DNA of 64,000 nucleotides from Agrypnia vestita (Eukaryota > Arthropoda > Insecta > Trichoptera > Phryganeidae). A program made the translations under genes and the position numbers. Positions within the stretch are counted from its first letter, which is position 1. Each line of letters starts with the position of its first letter. Of the stretch, positions 10,070-19,724 are shown piece after piece. The notes beneath the pieces are model-generated. The model did no database searches, had not been told where the DNA came from, and worked only from the letters and a program-made list of their open reading frames with translations. The stretch lies in NCBI GenBank assembly GCA_016648135.1, contig JADDOH010001573.1:78823-142822 (forward strand), in the 5' to 3' direction.

Positions 10070-12700
10070 ACGTACAATACCGCGTCGTAGACATGTATTA
10101 TGTGATTTGTCTTGTATTATGTGTACGTTTCATACATTGTTGGATGACTATCTTTGCAGAAACTACGACGGGATTGGTTTTGAAGCCTTGGATGCCATGT
10201 TTTGAATTTGAGACCACCATCTCTATTTTCCGGGTGCTTATAGAACTCAAGTGCCTCCTTACCAAGACAAGCATGGCACTACTTGGGCATTCTATGATCT
10301 TCGGTTCGAATGCAAAAAGATTCTGAACGGCCTTGAAAACCTAAGACCATATTTTCAATAGTTATTTCAAAGATACTTTTCCCAATTTTCGTATTCAAGA
10401 TACTTTCCCATTCTCATAAATTTGATGTAAATAAGTCTTAAAGGTAAGACTTTAAACACTCTTATGTCAGAAAGCTTATAAATACGGAAAGAAGTTAATG
10501 TTAATAATGGATTGAAGACAGATTTAATTATTTTTTGCGTAATTGGAGCGCTTAGTCAACTTCGGGACACCATGGCGTGTGAAGCGTAAATTCGAAACAA
10601 ATGTTATACGACAGCTTTCAAGCTTAATTTAAGTACAAACAGACGATTGTAGAGAAATTTAATGAGGTTTAATGGGGTATTCTCATTAAAACAATGAACA
10701 AACAGGTGAATTTCAGGCATTTTAAAAAATCTAGTTTCTGCAGTAAATTTATTTAACTACAAATTTTTTAATTTTCGAATAAAATTTGTGATAATATGGA
10801 TGAGTAATTGAAAAAATGTGTTCTTAAATGCTTATGATAGCTGCAGTTGCAATCATCTGCAATTTTTTTTTAACATTAAAGTTGTCGCTCCTAGACATTG
10901 AAAAATTAAACGGATGCTTTTAATTAACATAACATTTTGATTCGAATGCTTTTTGCTATTTAGAAGGCAAATAGGAATGAAAATATTTTTTTGCCATTTT
11001 GATTTCTGGCACGGGCCATTACATAATGAAAGGAATTGATTTCAAATGAAAAAGGTTCATTAAAATAGGTTGAAAGTTTCGCGTACTATTTTCACAATAA
11101 TTAAATAAAAATTAAGTACTTACCTGTGCGTACTAAAAGCGACTCCTGCATGAGTGTATACCATAAAACCGCACAGGTATTCAGAATTCTAGGCGTTGTC
11201 ATTTCGACAAATACCTTTCATTGTATTATCCTTGACAATAAAATTAATGTAATGAGGGCACACAGGTCAGGTCATGAGCTATAACTTTGATTTGAAAGAA
11301 AAAATTCAAAAAAAGGATTTATTGATTTATGAGAATACCTTCTTCATTGAAAAGTTGTGGAAAAAATTCATCTTTGCGGTGGTATAAATTAAAATTTAAA
11401 TACCAAAAAACAAAACTAATCCGATAAGGTAACAAACCAATTGAAATTGAACAAATCGCCGATTCACAATTCGTAGAGCATTGTGTTGCATCCTTATTGA
11501 TTTGACAACTGACCTTCACCGTTTACTCATAAAGAATTTAATGGCCTTTTGATATTTATTCCACGTACATTGAATAATGGTGCGTTCTCACATACAATAT
11601 TATCATATAGCGTTACGCGGATGAATGTGCGAGAGGAGAACTGTAATTCTTTGTTGTTCGCGTTTTGATCTCGCGCACAATTATTTTCCCATAAGTCTAG
11701 ATTCTTGATTATAGGAATACAACCTTTAGCAACCTCGAGCGTTTGACTAATGTAAACGGTATTACAAGCCCTAACAATAAACTTGAGTTGAGAACTTTCC
11801 TGGAACTAGAAGATTGATTTTGGATGTAACCAAAAAAATATACAGATTTTCGCATTAATTTGCGATTATTAAATTGAGATGCGAACACGGAATTTTCTTA
11901 AAATAGAGATGGAACGAACGATTTGGAACATTATTTGAACATTATACGGAGGTAGCGCGGATCCGCGTTCTGACATACCAAGGGTCAATAGATAGCTTTG
12001 CTATATTACCTCCGATTTATTGAACGCCATTTATTTTTAAAATTCACCTCAAGAATACTTTACACATAAATTGTTTAGACCTACATTTTTATTATCTGAT
12101 ACATTTTTCCTTATTACGCAACTGCAAGGAATTCCACGTGTTTTGGGCTGCCATCTTGTGCCGTTCTCCAACTCTTCCTGCAGCTCTTTAGCTCAACTTT
12201 TTGAGGCTGACATCTACACCATTCAGGTTGTTTAGAATGCAGATCTCTCGATGATACAAGAGAGTCATTTCATGGAGATTTTTGGAGATTAACCAAGCAA
12301 CACAATTTAAATTCTATCAAAAAGGCTTGCAACCGATAGAATCCGAATTTACACTCTCCCAGAGAGACGAGACGGCATACAATGGCCCTAGTAATTATCA
12401 TAATGTATTGCATATCTAGTAATTATTCCGAGAGGAAAAATAAACATTTTATATATCGCAGTGAAAGAGAATAACTAACAAGAAACTAAATTTGTCTATT
12501 ATAATAGAATATAGGGGTTGAAAATATACAGGATTGTAGGGATATTGATTAATAATTTTTTTCTTTGGAAAAATTAACATTAATTCTTTAAAATGAACGT
12601 ATATACACGTACGTGTTATATTATTGAGTCGTAGTATTTCTTCTTCTGCTAGGGATTTCCGGGTCTTGCAATCAAACGCCGGAATCTATTGACAGGTTTA
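10070..12700. other. Mostly featureless; two small repeat remnants
   Basis: At 10311-10345 the block AGATTCTGAACGGCC..GAAAACCTAAGA recurs at 14646, 37583 and 51668. At 11876-11895 GAGATGCGAACACGGAAT is the tail of SINE family 1 on the minus strand. No gene is recognised in the rest. Confidence 0.5.
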
Positions 12701-12704
12701 TTGA

Positions 12705-12800
12705 GGAATCTCTGGTTGGACTATTAAGGACTCTTGAGGACTATTAGGACTCCGGATTAAGAACTCTTGACCGAGGACTCTTGAATGACTGAGGACTGAG
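12705..12800 (+). repeat. Degenerate minisatellite based on GAGGACT
   Basis: GGACTATTAAGGACTCTTGA is followed by GGACTATTAGGACTCC, AAGAACTCTTGACCGAGGAC and TGACTGAGGACTGAGGATCC. The unit is close to AGGACTCTTG with variable spacing, so this is an old, diverged tandem array or locally duplicated sequence. Confidence 0.6.
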
Positions 12801-14250
12801 GATCCGGAGTGGCCACGCCCCGATACCTGACGCGATCACATTAATTTATCTTTTGTTCCTTTCGCGCACACTCAGACACCCGTGAAATCGAAATACATTA
12901 CCATATGATAATTAAAATAGTATACTATGCTAATTATAAACTTTTCATTGCTATTGGTTAATGACGTAAGTAAAAGTGTGTCCATATAAGATATTTTTTG
13001 GTTACAAAATTTGTTGAGAAGTGGAAAGGAGATTGAAGGGGAATGAAGGATTCGGATAAAGGAACGAAGGAACATAAATTGAGTGCGGTTATGAAATTAA
13101 TTTTCATTTTATGTTGTTGAGACAAAACACAAAATAAATTATACAAAAATTACTTTAATTACTTAATTTGACTTATAAAATATTTATAAGATTTTTTATA
13201 GTAAGTTACAATTTAAAAAAAACACACGTAAGACTAGGTTAGGTTAGGTTTAAAAATTCGAGACCTCGAATATGTACTGCGATTAATATTGACCGCTGTG
13301 TATAATTTAAATTACATTTTATGTAACATTAATATACCTACGATTCGATCGGAATAATGACTAAAATAAATAAAATGAATGACATCATGTTTGTAACCGT
13401 TCTTTAAAATAATATATTTTTTAGTATACATTATATCCAGCCGAAGGGATCATTAGCACTGAAACATATTGATATTTTAAGTTAGATGTATTTGTAATTT
13501 GTTATGATATAATACCTTAATAATTAAATAGTTAATAAATAATTGACAAAACCCTCAAAGAACACGATTCCGTTAACGCTGCACTTGTAAGGACTTCGCA
13601 TAGCGTGTTACGTGAGGATTAACGGTTTTAAATGGGTAAATGTTGATATTAGCCTAATGACGTCACCGTTCCACACCCACCAATCAAAGCTGCACCCAAT
13701 GCATGGATACCATTAGAGTCGATTACTATAAAGTGGTATGCACATAATGGTGTCAATTAAAATTTTAAAAATTCGACAAGGTGAAAATATTCGGTGTAAT
13801 TCATCTTTTTATTAAGATTAATTTATCATATTTCTGGTGGTTTTAATAAACCACCTTTTTGCACACACTTCATACAATATTTCTATATTAGACTGACGAT
13901 AAAAAGGCTCGTAAATCGATGCAGACACTTCTTACGAATTTAAAATTTAAAAGTCATTTTAATTTATTTAAAAAGAGAAATAAAATTACAAAAAATGCAT
14001 ATGTTTTGTAATATTGACTAGCCGCACACATTCTAATTAAAGAGTTAAGGTTGTTATTACGGTCGTTAGACATATTTAACTGAAAATATTTGCGGATATT
14101 TCATACGAACCGTATGTTTTTCCGAGAAACGATTCTCGACGTTTCGTTGAATGCTTATTCAACTTCATCGTCGTTGAGGTCGGAATTCTAATTATTTAAT
14201 GTCATTCCAGCATGTTACGGACCGACAACGAAATTATTATATTTAGATTT
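12801..14250. other. No gene; short TTAGG tract and one hairpin tail motif
   Basis: AGGTTAGGTTAGGTTT occurs at 13236-13251. At about 14112-14160, minus strand, GATGAAGTTGAATAAGCATT continues into CAACGAAACGTC: a stem-loop followed by GAAAC, the layout found in PLE-type tails elsewhere in the window. The rest is unassigned. Confidence 0.5.
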
Positions 14251-14254
14251 AGGA

Positions 14255-14340
14255 GTACACACACCGGCGATTCTCGAACTCAAGGCGCTGGTATCTCGTG
14301 ACGGGTATTCCTGGTTCGATTCCCAGTGAAGTCTCAATAC
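14255..14340 (+). mobile_element. tRNA-derived SINE head, family 2
   Basis: GGTTCGATTCCCAGTG at 14311-14326 is a good B box; the upstream GGCGCTGGTATC region is a weak A box. Downstream CAATACATATATGCAATTTT resembles the sequence following the 9580 head, so both are assigned to one family. Confidence 0.5.
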
Positions 14341-14455
14341 ATATATGCAATTTTATCAATCAAGGGCTTTTTTTTACGTATTTCGCTACAGTAATTAGGA
14401 TTGAACGAGGCTCCAGTCTTCAACCACATGAATTTCTTAGACTATCAATTGACAA

Positions 14456-14637
14456 GTTTTCTGAGATATTCTGCCCCGTTTCTACGACTTTTCTGGCTGA
14501 CGTTTCAGATCCCATTACAGGATCTATCATCGCGGCCGATTTATTGTGATGTGATGGCAAAATATCAGCCCTGATGATGGAACTTGGAATGGGATCCGAA
14601 AAGTCGGCTAAAAACACGGCAGGATATCCCAGAAAAC
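14456..14637. mobile_element. Foldback element with about 65-75 bp arms
   Basis: GTTTTCTGAGATATTCTGCC (14456) is mirrored by a minus-strand GTTTTCTGGGATATCCTGCC ending at 14637, and GATCCCATTACAGG by GATCCCATTCCAAG. Arms are about 80 percent alike by eye. The right flank carries the GAAGATTCTGAACGGC block found at three other places, which suggests the arms are part of a larger repeat. A partly matching piece lies at 51590-51695. Confidence 0.65.
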
Positions 14638-14788
14638 TCAAACCAGAAGATTCTGAACGGCTGTAAAAGCCTGAGAAATTTTTAAGCTCTTTAAGTTTAG
14701 TTTAATGGATTTATATCGCAAGGGTCTAAAATGATTTAGAATTATTAATTACCGGGGTTTTTGAATTATCTGCGTTAATCAACTATGA

Positions 14789-15385
14789 CAGATGTGGCGA
14801 AACCTATGGCACGCGTGCCAGAGGTGGCACGTTTGAGAATTTGGAAGGCAACGATTTCCAAGTTCAACAATATTTTTTAAAATTTTTAAATAATTGAATT
14901 TGGAAATAATTGAAAGCGATCGATTAACGAACATACTTAATAAATACGCAGAAGAAGAAATAATGAGACATTGGAACGCCATTCCAGAAATCATCAGCGA
15001 TTTAAAGAAACTAGCGACAGCAATATTATCAATTTTCTCTTCTACATTGCTTGGGAGTCATTATTTTCAGAAATGAATTTCATAAAATTTAATTCAAGAA
15101 AGAGAATGACTGATGAATCCAGTTGGTCGTGTGTATTACTAAAAGTGATGAAATATGAACCAGATATTCAGAATTTGTCATCGAATGTAAACAGAAAAAA
15201 TCTCATTGTTAAATAACGAATGTGTATGTTTATTGATTACGACTTTATTTTTAAGAAAGTATATTGTAATTTTTAAGCTTGTAAATAAAATTCAATTTTT
15301 TTTTACTGCTTGGACACGCCACACAATCGAGAAATAATACTTGAGGATTTTTGGCACGCGGACCCAAAAAGATTCGCCACACCTG
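14789..15385 (+). mobile_element. hAT transposon, internally deleted copy
   Basis: The ends CAGATGTGGCGAAACC and, on the minus strand, CAGGTGTGGCGAATC are hAT-style terminal inverted repeats; both continue to a shared GCGTGCC. The element is flanked by 8-bp target duplications, AACTATGA at 14781-14788 and AACTATAA at 15386-15393 (7 of 8 match), the length expected for hAT. At 597 bp it is far shorter than an autonomous hAT and keeps only the end of the transposase gene. Confidence 0.9.
14884..15216 (+). pseudogene. hAT transposase C-terminal dimerisation region
   Basis: Two overlapping frames give LEIIESDRLTNILNKYAEE, then SIFSSTLLG in one frame and WESLFSEMNFIKFNSRKRMT then DESSWSCVLLKVMKYEPDIQ in the next, with one frameshift near 15050. 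The C(W)ES.FS.MN.IK...R.R.TDE....L.L....Y.P.I..L order is that of the hATC dimerisation domain of insect and vertebrate ZBED5/GTF2IRD2-like hAT proteins. The catalytic DDE region is missing, so no activity is possible. Confidence 0.85.
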
Positions 15386-15481
15386 AACTATAATATTAAT
15401 ATTTTGAGTATTGTGAGTTTAAAATCTCGAATTATGATGAATTTGCTAGAGTAAAGAATGGAGATGTTAGGAAAGAATGAG

Positions 15482-15660
15482 TGGCTTGTAGCCGTAGTGG
15501 TCATGACGCTCGCCCAGTGATTCGAGCCCCATTCCAAGACACCAGTTAGTCCTATTTTCATAGCACAGATTTTGACTTAGCTTGATAATGGAATAGTAAG
15601 TAAGAATAGAAACTATTGATGCGAAACGTATTCCGTGTACGCATCTCCATTATCTTTAAA
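15482..15660 (+). mobile_element. tRNA-derived SINE, family 1 (diverged)
   Basis: The head GGCTTGTAGCCGTAGTGGTC and a GATTCGAGCCCC B box are followed by TAGTCCTATTTTCATAGCAC and by the tail CGTATTCCGTGTACGCATCT then CCATTAT. Body and tail match six other copies in the window. Divergence is high, with a changed A box. Confidence 0.8.
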
Positions 15661-15685
15661 AAAATGTACAGCTGAGCATAGTCGA

Positions 15686-15940
15686 TAGAATGGGTCGCTC
15701 AGATGGTTTGGGCATGATGAGCGAATGGATGAGGAAAGAATGGTAAGACAAATATATGACGCATGTGTTGACCGCACCAGAAAGAGAGGATGATCGCGGA
15801 AGACGTGGCATGACCAGACTAACCAAATACTGGATGATGATCCTGTTAGGAGTCTCACAATGATGAGGCGAGAGTCGTGTGTCAGGACAGAAAAGTGCAG
15901 AGCTCTATCCTCTCTACCTACTACGTGTTTAAACATCGTT
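15686..15940 (+). pseudogene. LINE C-terminus, same family as 30788-31310
   Basis: The frame reads RWFGHDERMDEERMVRQIYD, ACVDRTRKRG, stop, SRKTWHDQTNQILDDDPVRS and ends near CRALSSLPTT. Residue by residue it follows the better copy on the opposite strand at 30788-31310, but lacks about 17 residues (the INHRACMQR... part) and has one internal stop. Confidence 0.8.
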
Positions 15941-15944
15941 GCTT

Positions 15945-16350
15945 ATGTTCCTTTTTCTTGTTATATTTTCTTTATATTAAAAAGTGTATTTTAAAAACGT
16001 GAACCGCCGGGACAGTGGGGGGCAAGTTTTGGATGGCATCCCGTTTGTTTTTAAGACGCCGGGTCGCACGGTTGCATTTATCATTAAAAAATGCCAACCA
16101 GGTGGCGAATGAACATGACCTATTTAGAACTTTTTTCTTATACATGAATGAACATTTTTTTTGTAATACGGTAACTTAAATAACAACAAAAATTTAAAAA
16201 GTAAACTACAAAAGATGCCCCCTTCATACGCAATGTACTTATCCAAGAAAATGGAAAAGAAACATGCCGACAAGCTGTATAAGGCTTGGCACGATCTATA
16301 ATAATAGAAAATATGTATAAATTCAATAATAAATAATAAAATAAAAATGA
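15945..16350. other. No recognisable feature
   Basis: A slightly GC-richer patch at 16000-16075, otherwise AT-rich; no motif recognised. Confidence 0.4.
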
Positions 16351-16353
16351 TGC

Positions 16354-16515
16354 TCTACTGCCTTGTTGGTCTTGTGGTTAGGACTCTCGCCTCGTGATCC
16401 TAATCTCACTCCAGACCAGAAAGTTATTCCTATTTTCATAACACAAGCGCTTAGGTTAGTTTAAAAATAGTAAGAATATTGATGTGACGTGTATTCCGTG
16501 TCCGCATCTCTCTAT
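16354..16515 (+). mobile_element. tRNA-derived SINE, family 1
   Basis: Starts at CCTTGTTGGTCTTGTGGTTA (A box) and runs through CTATTTTCATAACACAAGCG to the tail CGTGTATTCCGTGTCCGCAT then CTCTCTATT. The B box is damaged (CTAATCTCACTCC). A TA-rich tract follows directly in place of the usual oligo-A. Confidence 0.85.
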
Positions 16516-16560
16516 TAATATATATTATATATATAGATATATATATATATAATATTGTAA
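16516..16560. repeat. (TA)n-rich tract
   Basis: Mostly alternating T and A at the 3' end of the SINE. Confidence 0.8.
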
Positions 16561-16639
16561 ATAATGGGCCAACGTATAAACAGGCAGCTTTTCCAGTGTG
16601 TTTATAAGATGCATCGTTTAAATTTAAAGACACCTGTTG

Positions 16640-16780
16640 CCTGCCTTTCCAGACGGAGAGGTCCGTGTCTCACATCCCGGGCATTTCCCAACTCCCAAGT
16701 CTCCTCGCCTCGGCGGGCCCGGCGGGGCGAGTGAAGGGCTAAGGTCGACACAATCTCTTCGGAATACCGCGGATTAAGCC
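16640..16780. other. Small GC-rich island of unknown origin
   Basis: CTCGCCTCGGCGGGCCCGGC followed by GGGGCGAG forms an inverted pair (CTCGCC with GGCGAG) in an otherwise AT-rich region. No protein or RNA family recognised. It could be the 5' region of a retroelement or a relic of foreign composition. Confidence 0.4.
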
Positions 16781-16872
16781 AATAAGCGTGCGCAATGTGG
16801 GTACCTAAACACTCTGAAAATCATAGGCACCTCAACATTTCTGTACATTACAATTAATTACTAGAACCTCAA

Positions 16873-17190
16873 TTAATGTATATTATAGATATCTCACAGA
16901 AACGAAACTGTATTTCTTATGGGAAAGTAGGTATAGAAGTCATTTGGGTGTTAATAGGACTTATGACCTATCTCATGGTTGGCTTAAGTGATCACCTTTG
17001 TGATCATTTAAGCCAACCATAAGATAGGTCATAAGTCCTATGTACACCCAAATGACTCGTATACCTACTTTCCCATAAGAAATACATTTCTGTGAGATAT
17101 CTATAATATACATTAGTTGATTAATAATGTCTTTGTGACATAAATCCAGCACTATTCTGAAAGATTTGAACAAACTCAAAATATTCTGTA
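16873..17190. mobile_element. Foldback element FB1 with arms over 100 bp
   Basis: From about 16885 to 16992 the sequence is mirrored at 16998-17110 around GTGATCAC; blocks include TTCTTATGGGAAAGTAGGTA and GACTTATGACCTATCT. The right side goes on with an unpaired tail (GACATAAATCCAGCACTATT to AATATTCTG). The 12-bp direct repeat TACTAGAACCTC lies on both sides (about 16860 and 17190), a likely target duplication. Related arms occur at 27382, 28333, 39978, 46993 and 53105. No coding capacity. Confidence 0.8.
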
Positions 17191-17322
17191 CTAGAACCTC
17201 GTTAATTCGAAATTCAAGCGACCAAAAAAAACATTTCGAATTATCCAGAATCCTGTCAATTTTAAATTCACAAAAACTCATGTCAAAAGTCATTCATTTT
17301 GTGAAAAACGTTTTACTGTATT
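17191..17322 (+). mobile_element. Short pogo/Tigger-like MITE
   Basis: TAGAACCTCGTTAATTCGAA at the left and GTTTTACTG followed by TA at the right fit the CAGTA.AACCTCG... terminal inverted repeats and TA target of pogo/Tigger elements. The internal CATTTCGAATT block also occurs after the terminus at 20173. The left terminus appears interrupted by FB1. Confidence 0.5.
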
Positions 17323-17384
17323 AACATATTTATGTCTTTCAGTGAGATTCCTAAAACTACTCGATTCGGAGCTCTTGGTGTGTC

Positions 17385-17447
17385 ATTACGAGATGTCCTT
17401 CCAATATAATGTGTCCAGTACATTATATTGGAAGGACATCTCGTAAT
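17385..17447. repeat. Perfect 28-bp inverted repeat at the PLE 5' end
   Basis: 17385-17412 and 17420-17447 are exact reverse complements around a 7-base spacer. The right arm encodes the HYIGRTSRN part of the GIY-YIG domain, so the left arm is an inverted copy of coding sequence. Inverted duplications at the 5' end are common in PLE insertions. Confidence 0.9.
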
Positions 17448-17765
17448 TTTAATACTAGAATCAAAGAACATATGAGGCGCTTTAATAACAACAATTTTTC
17501 AGAATTTTACAACCACCTCATAAAAAATAATCATAAATTTGACCCAAAAATAGGGGTGAAAATATTAAATACTAATAATAAAGGTTTAAAATTGAATAAT
17601 TTAGAAAAATTTTACATTAAGGAGGCGGTGAATAATAGAGTACCTCCCATTAATAACCAAATTAATTTTCCATATAGCCCGTTGTTCAATGTAGCGTTCA
17701 CAAGAGATGTGGTAACACCCACTTTAGACCCCGCCCCGTCTCACTCTCTCTCGTTAGATCCCTGA
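17418..17765 (+). pseudogene. Penelope-like element, GIY-YIG endonuclease domain
   Basis: The frame reads HYIGRTSRNFNTRIKEHMRR, then FYNHLIKNNHKF, VKILNTNNKGLKLNNLEKFY and ends RDVVTPTLDPAPSHSLSLDP. YIG, R..EH, the H of NNH and the E of LEKFYI are the conserved residues of the GIY-YIG nuclease fused to PLE reverse transcriptases; it cuts DNA to start integration. The first half of the motif (GIY) and the whole reverse transcriptase are missing. The frame is intact, so decay is recent or mild. A second, shorter copy is at 31734. Confidence 0.88.
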
Positions 17766-17970
17766 ATTGTTCAGTAGTTCAATGATTCATAATCAGTGCA
17801 TTCTTGTCTTTGACAAGATTAACACGCATGAACAATAGTGGTGATAGTTTGACAATACTATAGTTGGGGTGTATAGTGTTGGTCCTGACGAAGAGACGGG
17901 TACGTCTCGAAACCGGTACACCGTAATGGTTTTTAATAAGTTTACTAACATTCTGTTATTATGTCTAACT
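17766..17970 (+). mobile_element. PLE 3' tail with hammerhead-like motif
   Basis: Begins right after the stop and closely matches 31800-32030. At about 17886-17918 it holds CTGACGA, A, a 6-bp stem GAGACG/CGTCTC with GGTA loop, then GAAAC. This layout resembles the hammerhead ribozyme core except for one extra base before the stem. Confidence 0.75.
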
Positions 17971-18004
17971 ACAAAGTTAATGCTTTAAATATTAATAATA
18001 TTAA

Positions 18005-18205
18005 TAATACTAGAAGTTTTTCGCTATCATTAATTAATTAGTATTAGTATGAGTTAATTTAATATGAAAATTTAATAATAATAGTGTTAAAATATATTTT
18101 TGTAATTTAAGAAACGCTGGAATTTAATATAACGGACATACTGCCATTACTTCATAAATGTAAAACTAGAAGTTTTTCGCCAACATTAATTAATTAGTAT
18201 TGAAG
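18005..18205 (+). repeat. Direct repeat pair, about 36 bp
   Basis: ACTAGAAGTTTTTCGCTATC then ATTAATTAATTAGTATT at about 18010-18045 recurs at about 18165-18202 with few changes. It lies just downstream of the PLE tail and may be part of a longer tail or a local duplication. Confidence 0.7.
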
Positions 18206-18267
18206 TACTGAGGCTTGTGTTCATTATGAATTAAGTTAATCTCTAATTCGTAAAATGAGATTCAGTT

Positions 18268-18620
18268 AAACCCGGTTATAGCGACCTTGGCGACTCGGCC
18301 GCAAGCTGCAACGTCACATTTTTAATAGACTAATAAATCGTCGGGCGCACGACCGTATCGGCTGCTATAAGATCGAAATGTCCAGCGAAGTAATGGGATT
18401 TTTCCATTGCTTAAACATTGTCGGCCAATATTTTTGTTCTCCCTCACGTCTCATGTGGTACAGTAATCCCCCGACTTACGCGAACTCGCTACGCGGTTCT
18501 TGATTTCTTTCCTGTTTCTCTTGCTGTGCATTGGACGCATTTCACTCAAATTCTAAGAAAATTAAGATTATTTTATTACACGTCTAAACCCTTAAACTAT
18601 GTAAACCAAACATAGTAATT
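18268..18620 (+). mobile_element. Two pogo/Tigger-type termini
   Basis: CAGTTAAACCCGGTTATAGC near 18268 and TACAGTAATCCCCCGACTTA near 18456 have the CAGT.....CCG..TTA style of pogo/Tigger terminal repeats, which target TA. Matching right ends were not found, so only termini are claimed. Confidence 0.4.
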
Positions 18621-18661
18621 TTTTTTTTCAATTGATTCAGCAACACTGTAGATTGACTTTT

Positions 18662-18882
18662 AAAAAATATTGATTGTATTATTTGTATAAATCTATTAAT
18701 ATTATTAGATAAATTACACCTACATGTTTCGGAAATACCTTTCCATCGTCCATATATACGTCAAAATATCAAAATGAATAATGTCACACCCTGACGATGG
18801 AAAGGTATTTCCGAAATATGTAGGTGTAATTTATCAAATAATATAAGTAGATTTATACAAATAACACAATCAATATATTTTT
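18662..18882. mobile_element. Hairpin element, about 88-bp arms, PLE-like tails head to head
   Basis: 18662-18750 is mirrored at 18793-18882 around a 42-base spacer, with a few mismatches. The right arm begins GACGATGGAAAGGTATTTCC then GAAAT, i.e. the same CTGACGA / stem / GAAA layout as the PLE tail at 17886. Read outward from the centre each arm is a tail, so two tails are joined head to head. Confidence 0.8.
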
Positions 18883-18884
18883 TT

Positions 18885-19305
18885 TTAATATTATTCTCCT
18901 GCACCTAGAAAAAAAATGTAAACTTAACATTATCAAGGATTTTGATAGCAGAATGAACATGACAATTGCAAGCTTGACAGAAGGTCTCATCTCAATTAAA
19001 AAGGGCTTTGTGTTTTTAGTAGTGATGGTCAAACCGTTATTTTAATCGGTTGTTTTCGGTACAGTTAGTTATTTGAGATTTGTATCGAATTGTACAGATG
19101 ATTAGTAACTAAGATATAACTGTTATCTAGTGTCGATGGTTGCCCGTCGAACTGCGAAAAATTAGTTGCCAATCATCGAAGCAATCAGATACAAATGTCG
19201 AAAAACGGTTAGTGCGCACTGGTTAAAATACCATGTCTAATTTTTATAACGCAGACTCCAACGGAGAACACATTGAAGCTACAAAGCAAGTCGATTACGA
19301 TTTTA
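18885..19305. other. No recognisable feature
   Basis: AT-rich; no motif or shared repeat seen. Confidence 0.45.
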
Positions 19306-19309
19306 TTAG

Positions 19310-19710
19310 TCGAGTCACACTTACAATAGTCCCTCAAGTTACGCAGCCTTTTCTTTTACCACTTTTTTCCCTGGATGATGAGTTGGTTTAGACTGTATTT
19401 TGGTCCTCTCATAATATGTCCGAAATACTCCAGCTTCTTTGTCCTGCTAGTGAACAGCACATCTCGACCCAGGAATCTTTCATTATGCTTCTATAGATCC
19501 ACATCTCAAAAGCTTCGATTTTTTTTTAGTATCCATGCCTCCACCCCATATAAGAAAATGGCAAAAATATAACATCGAACCACACGCATTCTAAGTTGCA
19601 GACTTAGGCCACGGTTACAAAATAACGGTCTCATTCTGAGAAACGCACTTCTTGCCATCTCTATTCGAGCTTTTACTTCTTGAGATGCATCCCAGTTCTC
19701 GTTCACCCTT
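19310..19710 (-). pseudogene. LINE reverse transcriptase C-terminal region
   Basis: Minus frames give NENWDASQEVKARIEMARSA, RMRVVRCYIFAIFLYGVEAW, then KIEAFEMWIYRS and, after a frame change, KLEYFGHIMRGPKYSLNQLI and IQGK. These follow the RTE-like LINE order. At least two frameshifts and stops. LINE similarity stops near 19700, where a GC-rich stretch begins. Confidence 0.82.
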
Positions 19711-19724
19711 GAAGCTAAAGCCAT

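Noticed and set aside
13658..13735. TGACGTCACC followed by CTATAAAG, promoter-like
   Set aside because: No initiator, exon or ORF follows; single short motifs are expected by chance.
15613..15936. 107-codon minus open frame
   Set aside because: It is the antisense shadow of the plus-strand LINE reading RWFGHDERM at 15686.
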